From the NCBI GenBank assembly GCA_937965785.1, contig CALCKT010000051.1, positions 27,726-91,725 on the forward strand: a stretch of DNA of 64,000 nucleotides, in the 5' to 3' direction. The notes beneath the pieces were generated by a model. The model ran no database searches and was not told the origin of the DNA. It saw nothing but the letters and a program-made list of their open reading frames with translations. The position numbers were made by a program, and so were the translations under genes. Source of the stretch: an uncultured Propionibacteriaceae bacterium (GTDB lineage: Bacteria; Actinomycetota; Actinomycetes; Propionibacteriales; Propionibacteriaceae). Shown piece after piece: positions 53,240 to 61,601 of this stretch (the stretch's first letter is position 1; every line of letters starts with the position of its first letter).

Positions 53240-55384
53240 TCAGACCTTCGTGACGACGAACAGGACGGTTGTGGCCGGTCGGAGCACCGGAGCCCGCAGA
53301 CCGACATGCATCAGCTGCGCCCCCGTCAGTTCGAGGGGATGCCCGGCGTTGAGCCAGGGCACCTGGTGGGCCGGCGCCAGCGCGGGGCGTTCAATGACCC
53401 GGACCCGGTAGCGCGGCCCGGGTTCCAGGCCCGGGAATCTCAGCACACCGAGGTTCACCGCGGGCGTCGCCTCGAGCACCGAGAGGGAGTAGATCCCCCC
53501 AAACTCGTTGACCACGCCCTTGAACCAAACCCCGGGGTCCGGCATGGCGACCCGCACCAGCCGCCCGGTCAGCAGCCTCCCACGGTGCTCCTTGTACCAG
53601 GCGATCCACCAGGCCAGCTCCGCGATTTCCTCCTCCGAGGCCCGGGCCAGGTCCCACTCGATCCCGAGGTGCCCGAAGACCGCCGTGGCGGCGCGATGGT
53701 TGAGGTCGTGCCAACGCCCCGTGACGTGGGAGCGCCCCGAGGCGATGTGCGATCCCAGTAACTCCGCGGGCAGCAGCTGGGAGGTCCACCAGAGCATCCG
53801 CTGCCGGTCGTCAGGGTCGATGTTGTCGGAGACCCACACGCGTTCCGCACGTTCCATCACCTCCAGGTCGATCCGGGAACCACCCGAGGAGCAGGACTCG
53901 AACTCGACCTGCGGGAAGCGGCGGCGCAGTTCGTCGAGCAGCGCGTAGAAGGCGCGCGTCTGCGCCGCGACGGCCGGGCGCCCGTCAGGAGCGGTGCCCG
54001 CGTCGTTGAGGTCGCGGTTGTGATCCCACTTGACGTAGGAGATGGCGTACTCCTCCAGGATGGCCGACATCTGCCCCAGAACGTGCTCGTAGGCCCCGGG
54101 AATCGACAGGTTGAGCACCTGCTGGAACCGGCCCTCCAGGGGAAGGCGGTCGTCGAGCTGCATCAGCCATTCCGGGTGCGCCCGGGCCACGTCGGAGTCA
54201 GGGTTGACCATCTCGGGTTCGAACCAGAGGCCGAACTGCATGCCGAGCTCCGTCACCCGGTTCACCAGCGGATGCAGCCCGTCTGGCCACACCTCGGGGC
54301 TGACGACCCAGTCGCCGAGGCCGGCGTGATCGTCGCGGCGGGCACCGAACCAGCCGTCGTCGAGCACGTAACGCTCCACCCCGAGGGCGGCGGCGCGCTC
54401 CGCCAGGTCGATCAGGCGTGCGGGGTCGTGGTCGAAGTAGACCGCCTCCCAGACGTTCAGGCTCACCGGGCGCTCGGGCCCGGGGTGCACGGGCAGGGAA
54501 CGCAGGTGCCGGTGGAAACGGTCGGCCTGGGCATCCAGGCCGACGGCGTGGTTGAAGTAGACCCAGGGTGAGGTGTACTCCTCCCCGGCTGCCAGGCGTC
54601 CCTCCCCGGGCAGGAGCAGTTCGCCGCCGCCGATGAGCTGGGTCCCCACGAAATCCCGTTCGGCGATGTGGACGTGGTTCCCGCTCCAGGCCACGTGGCA
54701 GGCCCAGATCTCGCCGTCCTGGTATCCAAACCCCTCCTCACCCAGGCTGAGCACGAAGGCCGCATCGGCGCCGGTCCTGCCGTGGCGACCCTCCCTGCGG
54801 TGCGCCCCCATCGCGAACGGGCGGCGCTGCGGCATCCGCTCGGCCGCCCAGCGTCCCCCGAAGTCCATGAGTTCGCGGGCCTGGCCGGGCACCGGCATCC
54901 TCAAGGTCAGCTCCGTCACATCGAAGACGCCCTCCCCCGCATTGGTCAGGGTGGCGCGGGACCTCACCAACCCGGTCGGCAGCAGCTCGACGACCAGCAG
55001 CATTCGCAACCCCGCTGGGATTGCCTCCAGCACGTACTCAACCTTCGCGGGCCCGGCGGCGACGAAGCCCTCGACGGCTGTTCCGTCGACGCGCACCTCG
55101 TTCACGTGCCAGTCTGGGCTCCAGGCCCTTCCTTCCCGGGACCCGATCAGGCCCGGCGTCCCGGTCCAGCCGTAACGGGCCTCGGGAACGATCCCCAACC
55201 GCGGGCCGAGGTCGACCGAGTTCCCCGGGATCATCCAGGCGGATCCCAGCCGCAGGGTCTCGAACCCGGCTTCCGAGACCTCTCCCGGATCGCCGCCCCA
55301 GTGCACCACCTCGGGCATTCCGTCCGGACCGGCCGTCAGCAGCAGTGCGACCCCGGCGGAGCGAAGGACGATTCGCGAGCGCAT
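53240..55384 (-). CDS. Alpha-galactosidase, glycoside hydrolase family 36
   Basis: Cleaves terminal alpha-1,6-galactose from melibiose, raffinose and stachyose. The 714-aa enzyme has an N-terminal beta-sandwich, a central TIM barrel and a C-terminal sheet. The catalytic nucleophile is in YVKWDHNRDL (near 453), the acid/base Asp in WVSDNIDPDDR (near 520), and VLDDGWFGAR and FGLWFEPEMVNPDSD mark the active-site loops. CSSGGSRIDLEVM is the galactose-binding segment of the family. No signal peptide, so sugars are imported first. The start ATG at 55384 follows GGGAGGAGAC. First gene of the five-gene operon ending in the ROK regulator. Confidence 0.95.
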   Translation of the reverse strand: MRSRIVLRSAGVALLLTAGPDGMPEVVHWGGDPGEVSEAGFETLRLGSAWMIPGNSVDLGPRLGIVPEARYGWTGTPGLIGSREGRAWSPDWHVNEVRVDGTAVEGFVAAGPAKVEYVLEAIPAGLRMLLVVELLPTGLVRSRATLTNAGEGVFDVTELTLRMPVPGQARELMDFGGRWAAERMPQRRPFAMGAHRREGRHGRTGADAAFVLSLGEEGFGYQDGEIWACHVAWSGNHVHIAERDFVGTQLIGGGELLLPGEGRLAAGEEYTSPWVYFNHAVGLDAQADRFHRHLRSLPVHPGPERPVSLNVWEAVYFDHDPARLIDLAERAAALGVERYVLDDGWFGARRDDHAGLGDWVVSPEVWPDGLHPLVNRVTELGMQFGLWFEPEMVNPDSDVARAHPEWLMQLDDRLPLEGRFQQVLNLSIPGAYEHVLGQMSAILEEYAISYVKWDHNRDLNDAGTAPDGRPAVAAQTRAFYALLDELRRRFPQVEFESCSSGGSRIDLEVMERAERVWVSDNIDPDDRQRMLWWTSQLLPAELLGSHIASGRSHVTGRWHDLNHRAATAVFGHLGIEWDLARASEEEIAELAWWIAWYKEHRGRLLTGRLVRVAMPDPGVWFKGVVNEFGGIYSLSVLEATPAVNLGVLRFPGLEPGPRYRVRVIERPALAPAHQVPWLNAGHPLELTGAQLMHVGLRAPVLRPATTVLFVVTKV

Positions 55385-55407
55385 GTCTCCTCCCGATAAT
55401 TTTCGGC

Positions 55408-55423
55408 GTTGAAGTTATTCAAC
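55408..55423. promoter_or_regulatory. Candidate operator of the alpha-galactoside operon
   Basis: A perfect inverted repeat GTTGAA-GTTA-TTCAAC, 24 nt upstream of the alpha-galactosidase ATG, in an AT-rich pocket. Its place suits binding by the operon's ROK repressor. Confidence 0.45.
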
Positions 55424-55446
55424 AGGGTAGCCTTCTCACGAGAATT

Positions 55447-55755
55447 TCAGGAACCGCGGAGCCATGGATCGTCCTCCCGGGTCAGTTCGTCGGGATCGAG
55501 ATACGCGGAGGGCTCGTCCACGGCGCGCAGCAGCACGGGGGTCAGCAGGAGCTTCGTCTCATTGCCGGAGAACGCACGCCGGTAACTACCGACGTCACGC
55601 CACCGGCTCACCAGCGCCCACAGCCCGGGTTCGTCGAGGTTGACCACCAGGTCCACGCCGAGGCATCCCGGGCGGGAGCGCCAGAACTCGGCAACCGTTC
55701 GCAAACCCTCGGCGAGTTCCTCGTCGACTTCACGGAACCGGGAGATCGCAAGCAC
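55447..55755 (-). CDS. Antibiotic biosynthesis monooxygenase (ABM)-domain protein
   Basis: A 102-aa single-domain protein of the dimeric alpha/beta-barrel fold. The segments LAISRFREVDEELAEGLRT, FWRSRPGCLGVDLVVNLDEP and WALVSRWRDVGSYRRAFSGN match the spacing of ABM/YgiN-like proteins. Members include heme-degrading and quinone oxygenases, and many have no known function. It stands alone, divergent from znuA, 62 nt from the galactosidase operon. Confidence 0.75.
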   Translation of the reverse strand: MLAISRFREVDEELAEGLRTVAEFWRSRPGCLGVDLVVNLDEPGLWALVSRWRDVGSYRRAFSGNETKLLLTPVLLRAVDEPSAYLDPDELTREDDPWLRGS

Positions 55756-55798
55756 CGGCCAAGGCTACCCGGGATTTTGGTCACACCAGGAAATAACC

Positions 55799-55811
55799 GA
55801 TAATGATTATC
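55799..55811. promoter_or_regulatory. Zur-like operator overlapping the znuA start codon
   Basis: A perfect 13-nt palindrome GATAAT-G-ATTATC, the classic core of Zur/Fur boxes. It covers the ATG at 55803 and touches the ATG at 55812. The Zur repressor gene is the last of the four genes behind it, so zinc-dependent autoregulation is likely. Confidence 0.8.
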
Positions 55812-56831
55812 ATGAAACCACGAATCCTTGCACTCGCGACAGTCGCCACGCTGGCGCTCAGCGCCTGCGCATCAGGTACTCCGACGGCCAGTCCCCCGGC
55901 CTCCGATGCCGCCAGCAGTGGTTCGAACGGAGCCGCGGCCCCGGGCGCCACCAAGGTCTCCGTCGCTTTCTATCCCCTCGAATACGCCGCCGCCAAGGTG
56001 GGTGGCGACAAGGTGAGCGTCACGAACCTGACGTTGCCGGGCCAGGAACCACACGACCTGGAATTGACACCACAGCAGGTCGCCAGCCTGGAGGAGGCCG
56101 ACCTGGTGGTCTACCTCAAGGGTTTCCAACCCGCGGTCGACAAGGCGGTGGAGCAGTCCGGCGCCAAGAACAAGCTCGACCTCTCCCAAGTGATCCAGCT
56201 GCGCCCGGCCGCCCAGGAGCACGACCACGGCACCGATGCGGGTGAGACCGAGGACCACGACCACGGCACCGATGCAGGTAAGACCGAGGATCACGACCAC
56301 GACCACGGAACCACGGATCCCCACTTCTGGCTGGACCCCACCCTGGAGGCCAAAGCGGTCGGCGCCATCGCCGACGAGCTGTCAAGGATCGACACGGGCA
56401 ACAAGAGCACCTACGAGACGAACGCCAAGGCCGTCACCGACGACCTCACCGCGCTGGACGGCGAGTACAGGGCGGGACTGGCCAACTGCCGGGTCAAGAC
56501 GATAATCACCACACACGCCGCCTTCGGCTACCTGACCGAGCGTTACGGCCTGGAGCAGGTCGGCATCAGCGGACTCTCCCCCAATGAGCAGCCCTCCCCG
56601 GCCCGCGTGGCGAAGGTCCAGGAGGAGGCCAAGGAACACGGCGTGACCACGATCTTCTTCGAGACCCTGACCTCCGACGAGGTGGCCAAGGCAATCGCCG
56701 GCGACCTGGGTCTCAAGACCGCCGTCCTCGATCCGATCGAGGGCATCACCAGCGAATCCACCGGGCAGGACTACCCGTCGGTGATGAAGGCCAACCTCAA
56801 CACCCTCAAACAGGCCAATGACTGTTCCTGA
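55803..56831 (+). CDS. znuA: Zinc ABC transporter substrate-binding lipoprotein
   Basis: A 342-aa cluster A-I metal-binding protein. The lipoprotein signal ends in LALSAC (Cys22). Metal ligands: PLEYAAAKVGG, GQEPHDLELTPQQ (first His), TDPHFWLDP (second), TTHAAFGYL (third) and FFETLTSDEVAKAI (late acidic). A His/Asp-rich loop of three DHGT-type repeats near 140-170 is typical of zinc-specific members. The start ATG at 55803 lies 9 nt after AGGAAA; ATG 55812 is the alternative. Confidence 0.94.
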   Translation: MIIMKPRILALATVATLALSACASGTPTASPPASDAASSGSNGAAAPGATKVSVAFYPLEYAAAKVGGDKVSVTNLTLPGQEPHDLELTPQQVASLEEADLVVYLKGFQPAVDKAVEQSGAKNKLDLSQVIQLRPAAQEHDHGTDAGETEDHDHGTDAGKTEDHDHDHGTTDPHFWLDPTLEAKAVGAIADELSRIDTGNKSTYETNAKAVTDDLTALDGEYRAGLANCRVKTIITTHAAFGYLTERYGLEQVGISGLSPNEQPSPARVAKVQEEAKEHGVTTIFFETLTSDEVAKAIAGDLGLKTAVLDPIEGITSESTGQDYPSVMKANLNTLKQANDCS

Positions 56832-57558
56832 GGCTGAAGCGCTGGTGACCGCCGAGGGGATTCACGTCCTTCTCGGCGGCCTGCCGGTTCTCCAGGACGT
56901 CAACCTGCGCATCCATGCCCGCGAGGCCGTGGCCATCGTCGGTCCGAACGGTTCCGGCAAGACCACCCTGCTTCGCACCCTGGTGGCGTTGACCCCGTTC
57001 CAGCGGGGTTCCGTGGAGCTGTTCGGAACCCCGATCCGACGGTTCCGGGACTGGCACCGTGTCGGATACGTCCCCCAGCACGCCACGTTGAACGTTCAGA
57101 ACGCCACCGTGCGGGAAGTGGTCACCTCCGGTCGGCTGGGGCATCGCGGACCGTTCCGGTGGTTCACCCGCGCCGATCGAATGATCGTCACCGAGTCCCT
57201 GGAACGCGTGGGCCTGGCGGACCGGGCCCGGTGGCCCTTCTCTCCCCTGTCCGGCGGCCAGAAGCAACGGGTGCTCATCGCGCGGGCCCTGGCGGCCCGA
57301 CCCGATCTGCTGGTGATGGACGAGCCCCTGGCCAGCGTCGATCCAGACGGCCAGACCGCTCTGGCCCGGCTGCTGGGTGAGCTTCGCGACGAAGGCCTCG
57401 GGGTGGCCGTCGTGCTCCACGAGCTCGAGGCCATGGCGGAGGTGCTGGACCGTGTCGTCGGGCTGCGTGACGGACGGGTCGTCAAGCAGGCCGACGGAAT
57501 CAAGCGGATTCCCTCCTCCCCCCTCGGCCCCGGCCATGCATCCGGAGGTGGACGGTGA
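56818..57558 (+). CDS. znuC: Zinc ABC transporter ATP-binding protein
   Basis: A 246-aa ATPase with Walker A GPNGSGKTTLL, signature PLSGGQKQRVLIARAL, Walker B DLLVMDEPLASVD and His switch VLHELEAMAE. It overlaps znuA by 14 nt and znuB by 4 nt. Energises zinc uptake through ZnuB. Confidence 0.94.
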   Translation: MTVPEAEALVTAEGIHVLLGGLPVLQDVNLRIHAREAVAIVGPNGSGKTTLLRTLVALTPFQRGSVELFGTPIRRFRDWHRVGYVPQHATLNVQNATVREVVTSGRLGHRGPFRWFTRADRMIVTESLERVGLADRARWPFSPLSGGQKQRVLIARALAARPDLLVMDEPLASVDPDGQTALARLLGELRDEGLGVAVVLHELEAMAEVLDRVVGLRDGRVVKQADGIKRIPSSPLGPGHASGGGR

Positions 57559-58538
57559 GCATCCTCTCGTACCCGTTCATGCAGCGAGCGTTGCTCGCGG
57601 CCCTTCTCAGCGGTCTGGTGGCTCCGGCGATCGGCATGTACATCGTCCAGCGGCGCCTGTCATTGCTGGGCGACGGGCTGGGACACGTCGCAGTCATGGG
57701 GGTGGGACTGGCCCTGTTGACGGGAACCGCTCCACTGCCCGTGGCCGTGATCACCTGCGTGATCGGTTCCGTCGCCGTCGAGCTGCTCCGGCAATCCGGC
57801 AGGACCTCGGGAGACCTGGGGCTGGCCGTGTTGTTCTACGGTGGTATCGCCTCGGGTGTGATGATGGCCGGGATCGCCGGACAGGGCCCTGCCGGTCTGT
57901 CCGCCTACCTGTTCGGTGCCCTCACCTCGGTGAGCGGATCCGACCTCTGGGTCATCGCGGCGCTGGCGGTGGCGGTGCTGGTCTTCTCGTTGGGGTTGTC
58001 GCCACGGCTGTTCGCTGTCTGCGCCGACGAGGACTTCGCCCGGGTGCTCGGAGTCCGGGTGAAACTGTTGAACCTGCTCGTGGTGGTGATCGCTTCCGTG
58101 ACCGTGACCCTGTCGATGCGCACGGTCGGGCTGCTCCTGATCAGTGCGCTCATGGTGATCCCGGTCGCCACCTCCCAGCAGCTCTTCACCGGTTTCCGCA
58201 CCACCCTGCTGGGCGCGATGGGATTTGGTGTCGCCTCGGCGCTCGGGGGCACCTTCGGTTCCTACCACTGGAACACCGCAACGGGGGCCACCATAGTCGT
58301 GGTGGCCATTGCCCTGTTGGGGATCGCAACCCTCGCCGGAACCCTTCTTGCCCCGAGCCGCCGGTTCATCCCATTCATCTCGACCCGCGGGAAAAAGAAA
58401 CGCATTCCCGCCGAGGAACCCACTGGTGCAGACCCCCGTTCGGGTAATGTTGTTCCCATCCGGTATGGCGATCATCTCGACCGTGTGGTGGGAAATCATC
58501 GCCATGCCCTGCATGGAGACCACTATGACGAGCACTAG
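57555..58538 (+). CDS. znuB: Zinc ABC transporter permease with His-rich C-terminal tail
   Basis: A 327-aa permease with eight or nine hydrophobic segments and the ABC-3 family pattern (MQRALLAALLSGLVAPAIGM, then FARVLGVRVKLLNL and TVGLLLISALMVIPVATSQQ). The GTG start overlaps the znuC stop. After the last helix comes a basic stretch (GKKKR). The final 22 residues hold six His (HLDRVVGNHRHALHGDHYDE), overlapping the zur start by 14 nt. The tail may bind zinc in the cytoplasm, or may simply be read-through of the zur leader. Confidence 0.92.
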   Translation: MSILSYPFMQRALLAALLSGLVAPAIGMYIVQRRLSLLGDGLGHVAVMGVGLALLTGTAPLPVAVITCVIGSVAVELLRQSGRTSGDLGLAVLFYGGIASGVMMAGIAGQGPAGLSAYLFGALTSVSGSDLWVIAALAVAVLVFSLGLSPRLFAVCADEDFARVLGVRVKLLNLLVVVIASVTVTLSMRTVGLLLISALMVIPVATSQQLFTGFRTTLLGAMGFGVASALGGTFGSYHWNTATGATIVVVAIALLGIATLAGTLLAPSRRFIPFISTRGKKKRIPAEEPTGADPRSGNVVPIRYGDHLDRVVGNHRHALHGDHYDEH

Positions 58539-58917
58539 CACCCGCAACACATGGCAGCGCGCCGCGGTGCGGGCCCTACTGGCAAACACGGAAGAGTTCC
58601 GCACCGCAGCTCAGATCCATTCCGATCTCCGCCAGGTGGGCGACAAGGTTGGACTCGCCACGGTGTACCGAGCGCTTCAGACGATGAGTGAATCAGGGGA
58701 CCTCGACGTACTGCGCACCCCGGATGGCGAATCCGCTTATCGCATGTGCTCCAACACCCACCATCACCACCTGGTGTGTCGTTCCTGTGGATTGGCGGTG
58801 GAGATTTCAGCCGACGCCGTCGAGTCGTGGGCGAATCAGGTGGCGAAAGAACACGGTTTCACCGAGGCGGGACACAACCTGGAGATCTTCGGGTTGTGCC
58901 GCAACTGCTCCTCCTGA
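58525..58917 (+). CDS. zur: Fur-family zinc uptake regulator
   Basis: A 130-aa repressor. The winged helix reads FRTAAQIHSDLRQVGDKVGL and ATVYRALQTMSESGD. The metal sensor motif is NTHHHHLVCRSCG and the structural zinc Cys pair is in LCRNCSS. The ATG at 58525 has GGAGA 5 nt upstream; in-frame alternatives exist at 58513 and further upstream. It co-represses with zinc, and the palindrome at 55799-55811 is its probable target. Confidence 0.93.
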   Translation: MTSTSTRNTWQRAAVRALLANTEEFRTAAQIHSDLRQVGDKVGLATVYRALQTMSESGDLDVLRTPDGESAYRMCSNTHHHHLVCRSCGLAVEISADAVESWANQVAKEHGFTEAGHNLEIFGLCRNCSS

Positions 58918-58972
58918 AACCGGCTCGTCACCCCCGGCCTGTCGGTCACCGCACCGACCGAAAGCCCAGCCC

Positions 58973-59701
58973 TCAGTTCGTTCTCAGGAAGGGCAGGGAC
59001 CTCAGGGAACGATCGAGGTGCCAGGTGGCGTAGGCCGCCACCACTCCGTGGGCACGGTTGCGCAGCGATCCCTCGGTGGCCCTGACCTCCTCCCACCGCC
59101 CGGAGAGCAGCGCCCCGAGCAGGGCGAGCAGTTCCGGGCTCGCTGAGGCCGCGGCCGGGGGCCGGCAGGCGGGGCACACCGCCCCGCCCAGCTGCGGGGA
59201 GAACCAGCCCAGTTGGTCGGTGGTTCCGCAGCCCACGCAGGCGTCCGTCATCGCCGCCCAGCCGGCGGAGGCGAGGCCGCGGAGCAGGTAGGAGTCCACC
59301 ACAGCGGTCATGGGCAACTCGCCCCGGGCCAGAGCCAGGAGCCCCCCGAGGAGGAGCCTGTACTGGGTCAGCGACGGCACCGCGTCCTCGGAGACCAGCC
59401 GGTCGGCGGCCTCCACCAGGACCTGGGCCGCGCAGAAACGTTCGTAGTCGCTGCCGAGCATGGGCGGGTGCAGCGACTCGGCCTGGATGATCGTCTCCAG
59501 CGATCCACGCCCTTCGGCCAGCTGAACGTCGACGTGACCGAAGGGCTCCAGCCGGGCACCGAATTTCGAGCCGGTCCTGCGGATTCCCTTCGCCACGGCC
59601 CTCACCTTGCCGTGGCTGCGGGTGAACAGGCTGATGATCCGGTCTGCCTCCCCCAGTCTCCAGGTACGCAGAACCACGGCCTCGTCTCGGTAAGTGCGCA
59701 C
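58973..59701 (-). CDS. recO: DNA repair protein RecO
   Basis: A 242-aa RecFOR-pathway mediator. The N-terminal OB fold reads YRDEAVVLRTWRLGEADRII with KGIRRTGSKFGARLEPF. The C-terminal helical domain carries two CxxC pairs (CVGCG, CPACR) for zinc. The start is GTG 59701. Divergent from uppS, its common neighbour in actinobacteria. Confidence 0.95.
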   Translation of the reverse strand: MRTYRDEAVVLRTWRLGEADRIISLFTRSHGKVRAVAKGIRRTGSKFGARLEPFGHVDVQLAEGRGSLETIIQAESLHPPMLGSDYERFCAAQVLVEAADRLVSEDAVPSLTQYRLLLGGLLALARGELPMTAVVDSYLLRGLASAGWAAMTDACVGCGTTDQLGWFSPQLGGAVCPACRPPAAASASPELLALLGALLSGRWEEVRATEGSLRNRAHGVVAAYATWHLDRSLRSLPFLRTN

Positions 59702-59740
59702 CGAGCCATGTTATCCACCCTCCCCGGATAGGCTTCGGGA

Positions 59741-60499
59741 ATGCCTTATCGCGATCCCACCCCCCACCCCTCCGGTGCCCTTCCGCCCGCGATTCCAGCG
59801 GCGAAACTACCCCGGCACGTGGCCATCGTGATGGATGGCAACGGCCGCTGGGCGAAACAACGGGGTCTGAAACGCACCGAGGGACACGCTCGCGGTGAGG
59901 CCGCCCTGCTGGATGTCATCCACGGGGCGTTGGAGCTCGGGATCCCCTATCTCTCGGCCTACGCCTTCTCCACCGAGAACTGGAAACGCTCCCCCGAGGA
60001 GGTGCGCTGGCTGATGGGTTTCAATCGCGAGGTCATCCACCGCCGCAGGGACGAACTGGACGCGATGGGGGTGAGGGTCCGCTGGGCCGGGCGCAGGCCA
60101 CGGCTCTGGGGTTCCGTGATCCGTGAACTGGAGCAGGCCGAGCTGCAGAGCCGTCGCAACACCAAGCTGACCCTCCAGTTCTGCGTCAACTACGGGGGCA
60201 GGGCGGAGATCGTGGACGCCGCCCGCGAGGTGGCCCGCCTGGCCAGGGCTGGAAAGCTGGATCCCGACCGCCTGAGCGAGGACCGTTTCCGTCGTTTCCT
60301 GGACGAACCCGAGATCCCGGATGTCGACCTGTTCCTGCGTTCCTCGGGGGAGCAGCGCATCTCCAACTTCCTGCTCTGGCAGTCGGCCTACGCGGAGTTC
60401 ATCTTCCTGGACCGGCTGTGGCCCGACTTCGACCGCAGGGACCTCTGGGGTGCCGTCGAACAGTACGCCACCCGCGAACGCCGTTTCGGGACCGCCTGA
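59741..60499 (+). CDS. uppS: Isoprenyl transferase (polyprenyl diphosphate synthase, UppS family)
   Basis: A 252-aa cis-prenyltransferase making the long-chain polyprenyl diphosphate carrier lipid for cell-wall synthesis. Motifs: VAIVMDGNGRWAKQRGL (catalytic Asp), GHARGEAALLDV, YAFSTENWKRSPEEV, and the C-terminal DLFLRSSGEQRISNFLLWQS with WPDFDRRDLW. The start ATG is at 59741, 39 nt from recO on the other strand. Confidence 0.95.
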   Translation: MPYRDPTPHPSGALPPAIPAAKLPRHVAIVMDGNGRWAKQRGLKRTEGHARGEAALLDVIHGALELGIPYLSAYAFSTENWKRSPEEVRWLMGFNREVIHRRRDELDAMGVRVRWAGRRPRLWGSVIRELEQAELQSRRNTKLTLQFCVNYGGRAEIVDAAREVARLARAGKLDPDRLSEDRFRRFLDEPEIPDVDLFLRSSGEQRISNFLLWQSAYAEFIFLDRLWPDFDRRDLWGAVEQYATRERRFGTA

Positions 60500-60634
60500 A
60501 AACCACATCGACGGGAACGACGCGGCGCCGGAAGAACACGCACCGGCCGCGGTCGCCCGGGCGCGCGGCCCGGTGATCGGCATCGCCCTCCCCCGCGGGA
60601 GAGGTTTGGAAACGGCCCCGGCCCGGGGTTCTTC

Positions 60635-61543
60635 TCAGAACAACACGGTCGTCAGGCGACGACGGGCCTTCAGCACCTCCGGAGAGGTCCGCCCGGCGAC
60701 CTCGAAGAGTTCCAGCAGCCGGACCCGGATGGTCTCGCGCTCATCGGGACCGACCTCGGTGGCCAGACCCAGGAGACGATCGAAGGCGGATGCGTACTCC
60801 CCCTGGATCACCTCCAGGTCGGCGGCATCCAGCTGGGCGGCGACATCATCCGGCTGCTCGGCGGCGGCCCTCACCACGGCGGCCCCGTCGAAGGACACGG
60901 AACGCTCCAGGAGCGCCGCCTGGGCACGGCCCGCGGTCGCCTCGGGATCGCCGGGGGTGGCGGCGAGCAGGACGTCGAACTCGGCGACGGCCCGGGCGAA
61001 GTCCCCGGCGGCAAGCGCGGCATCGGCCTTCTCGAACCGCGGATCCGAGGCAGGTTCCACCGGTTTCTCCGGGGCGGCCGATCCGGTTGGCTGGGCGCGC
61101 CCCGTCATGCCGTTGGCCACGGCCAGCTGCGACACCTGGTCCAGGACGGCCGAGATTTCCGCGCGGTCACGTGTTCCCTGGAAGAGCGGCGCAACCTGCC
61201 CCCCGATGATCGCCACGACCATCGGCACCGCGGTCACCCCGAGCGCCTGGGCCAGGCGCTGTTCGGCATCCACGTTCACGCGGGCCAGGAGGAAACGCCC
61301 CTCGGCGGCGTTGACGAGCGCCGCCAGATCGGCGGAGACCGCTGCGCCGCCCGTGTCGCGGGGCGAGTGGAACTCCACGATCACGGGATGCTGCATCGAA
61401 CGCCCGACCAGTTCCTGGAAACCCGCCTCGGTGATGTCGGTCACGTAGCCACCGCCTCCCCCGGCAGCACCGGCGGTGGGCTGGGCTGCGGCGAGGGCGG
61501 ACAGGTCTACGGCACCGGGCCGCGTGAAGTTCGGATTCGTCAT
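60635..61543 (-). CDS. YbbN-like thioredoxin-fold/TPR protein without CxxC
   Basis: A 302-aa protein. Residues about 45-150 have a thioredoxin fold (VIVEFHSPRDTGGAAVSADL, then VNVDAEQRLAQALGVTAVPM), but the active-site CxxC is replaced by SPRDTG, so it cannot act as a disulfide reductase. Residues about 180-300 are tetratricopeptide-like helices (ADAALAAGDFARAVAEFDVL). This is the CnoX/YbbN co-chaperone architecture. A Gly-rich stretch (AAGGGGGY) lies near 30. The start ATG is at 61543. Divergent from pgm. Confidence 0.9.
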   Translation of the reverse strand: MTNPNFTRPGAVDLSALAAAQPTAGAAGGGGGYVTDITEAGFQELVGRSMQHPVIVEFHSPRDTGGAAVSADLAALVNAAEGRFLLARVNVDAEQRLAQALGVTAVPMVVAIIGGQVAPLFQGTRDRAEISAVLDQVSQLAVANGMTGRAQPTGSAAPEKPVEPASDPRFEKADAALAAGDFARAVAEFDVLLAATPGDPEATAGRAQAALLERSVSFDGAAVVRAAAEQPDDVAAQLDAADLEVIQGEYASAFDRLLGLATEVGPDERETIRVRLLELFEVAGRTSPEVLKARRRLTTVLF

Positions 61544-61601
61544 GTCATCAATCTTTGCGGGCGGGGTCAATTCCCACAACCGGAGATGTAAAGATGGGTG
61601 C

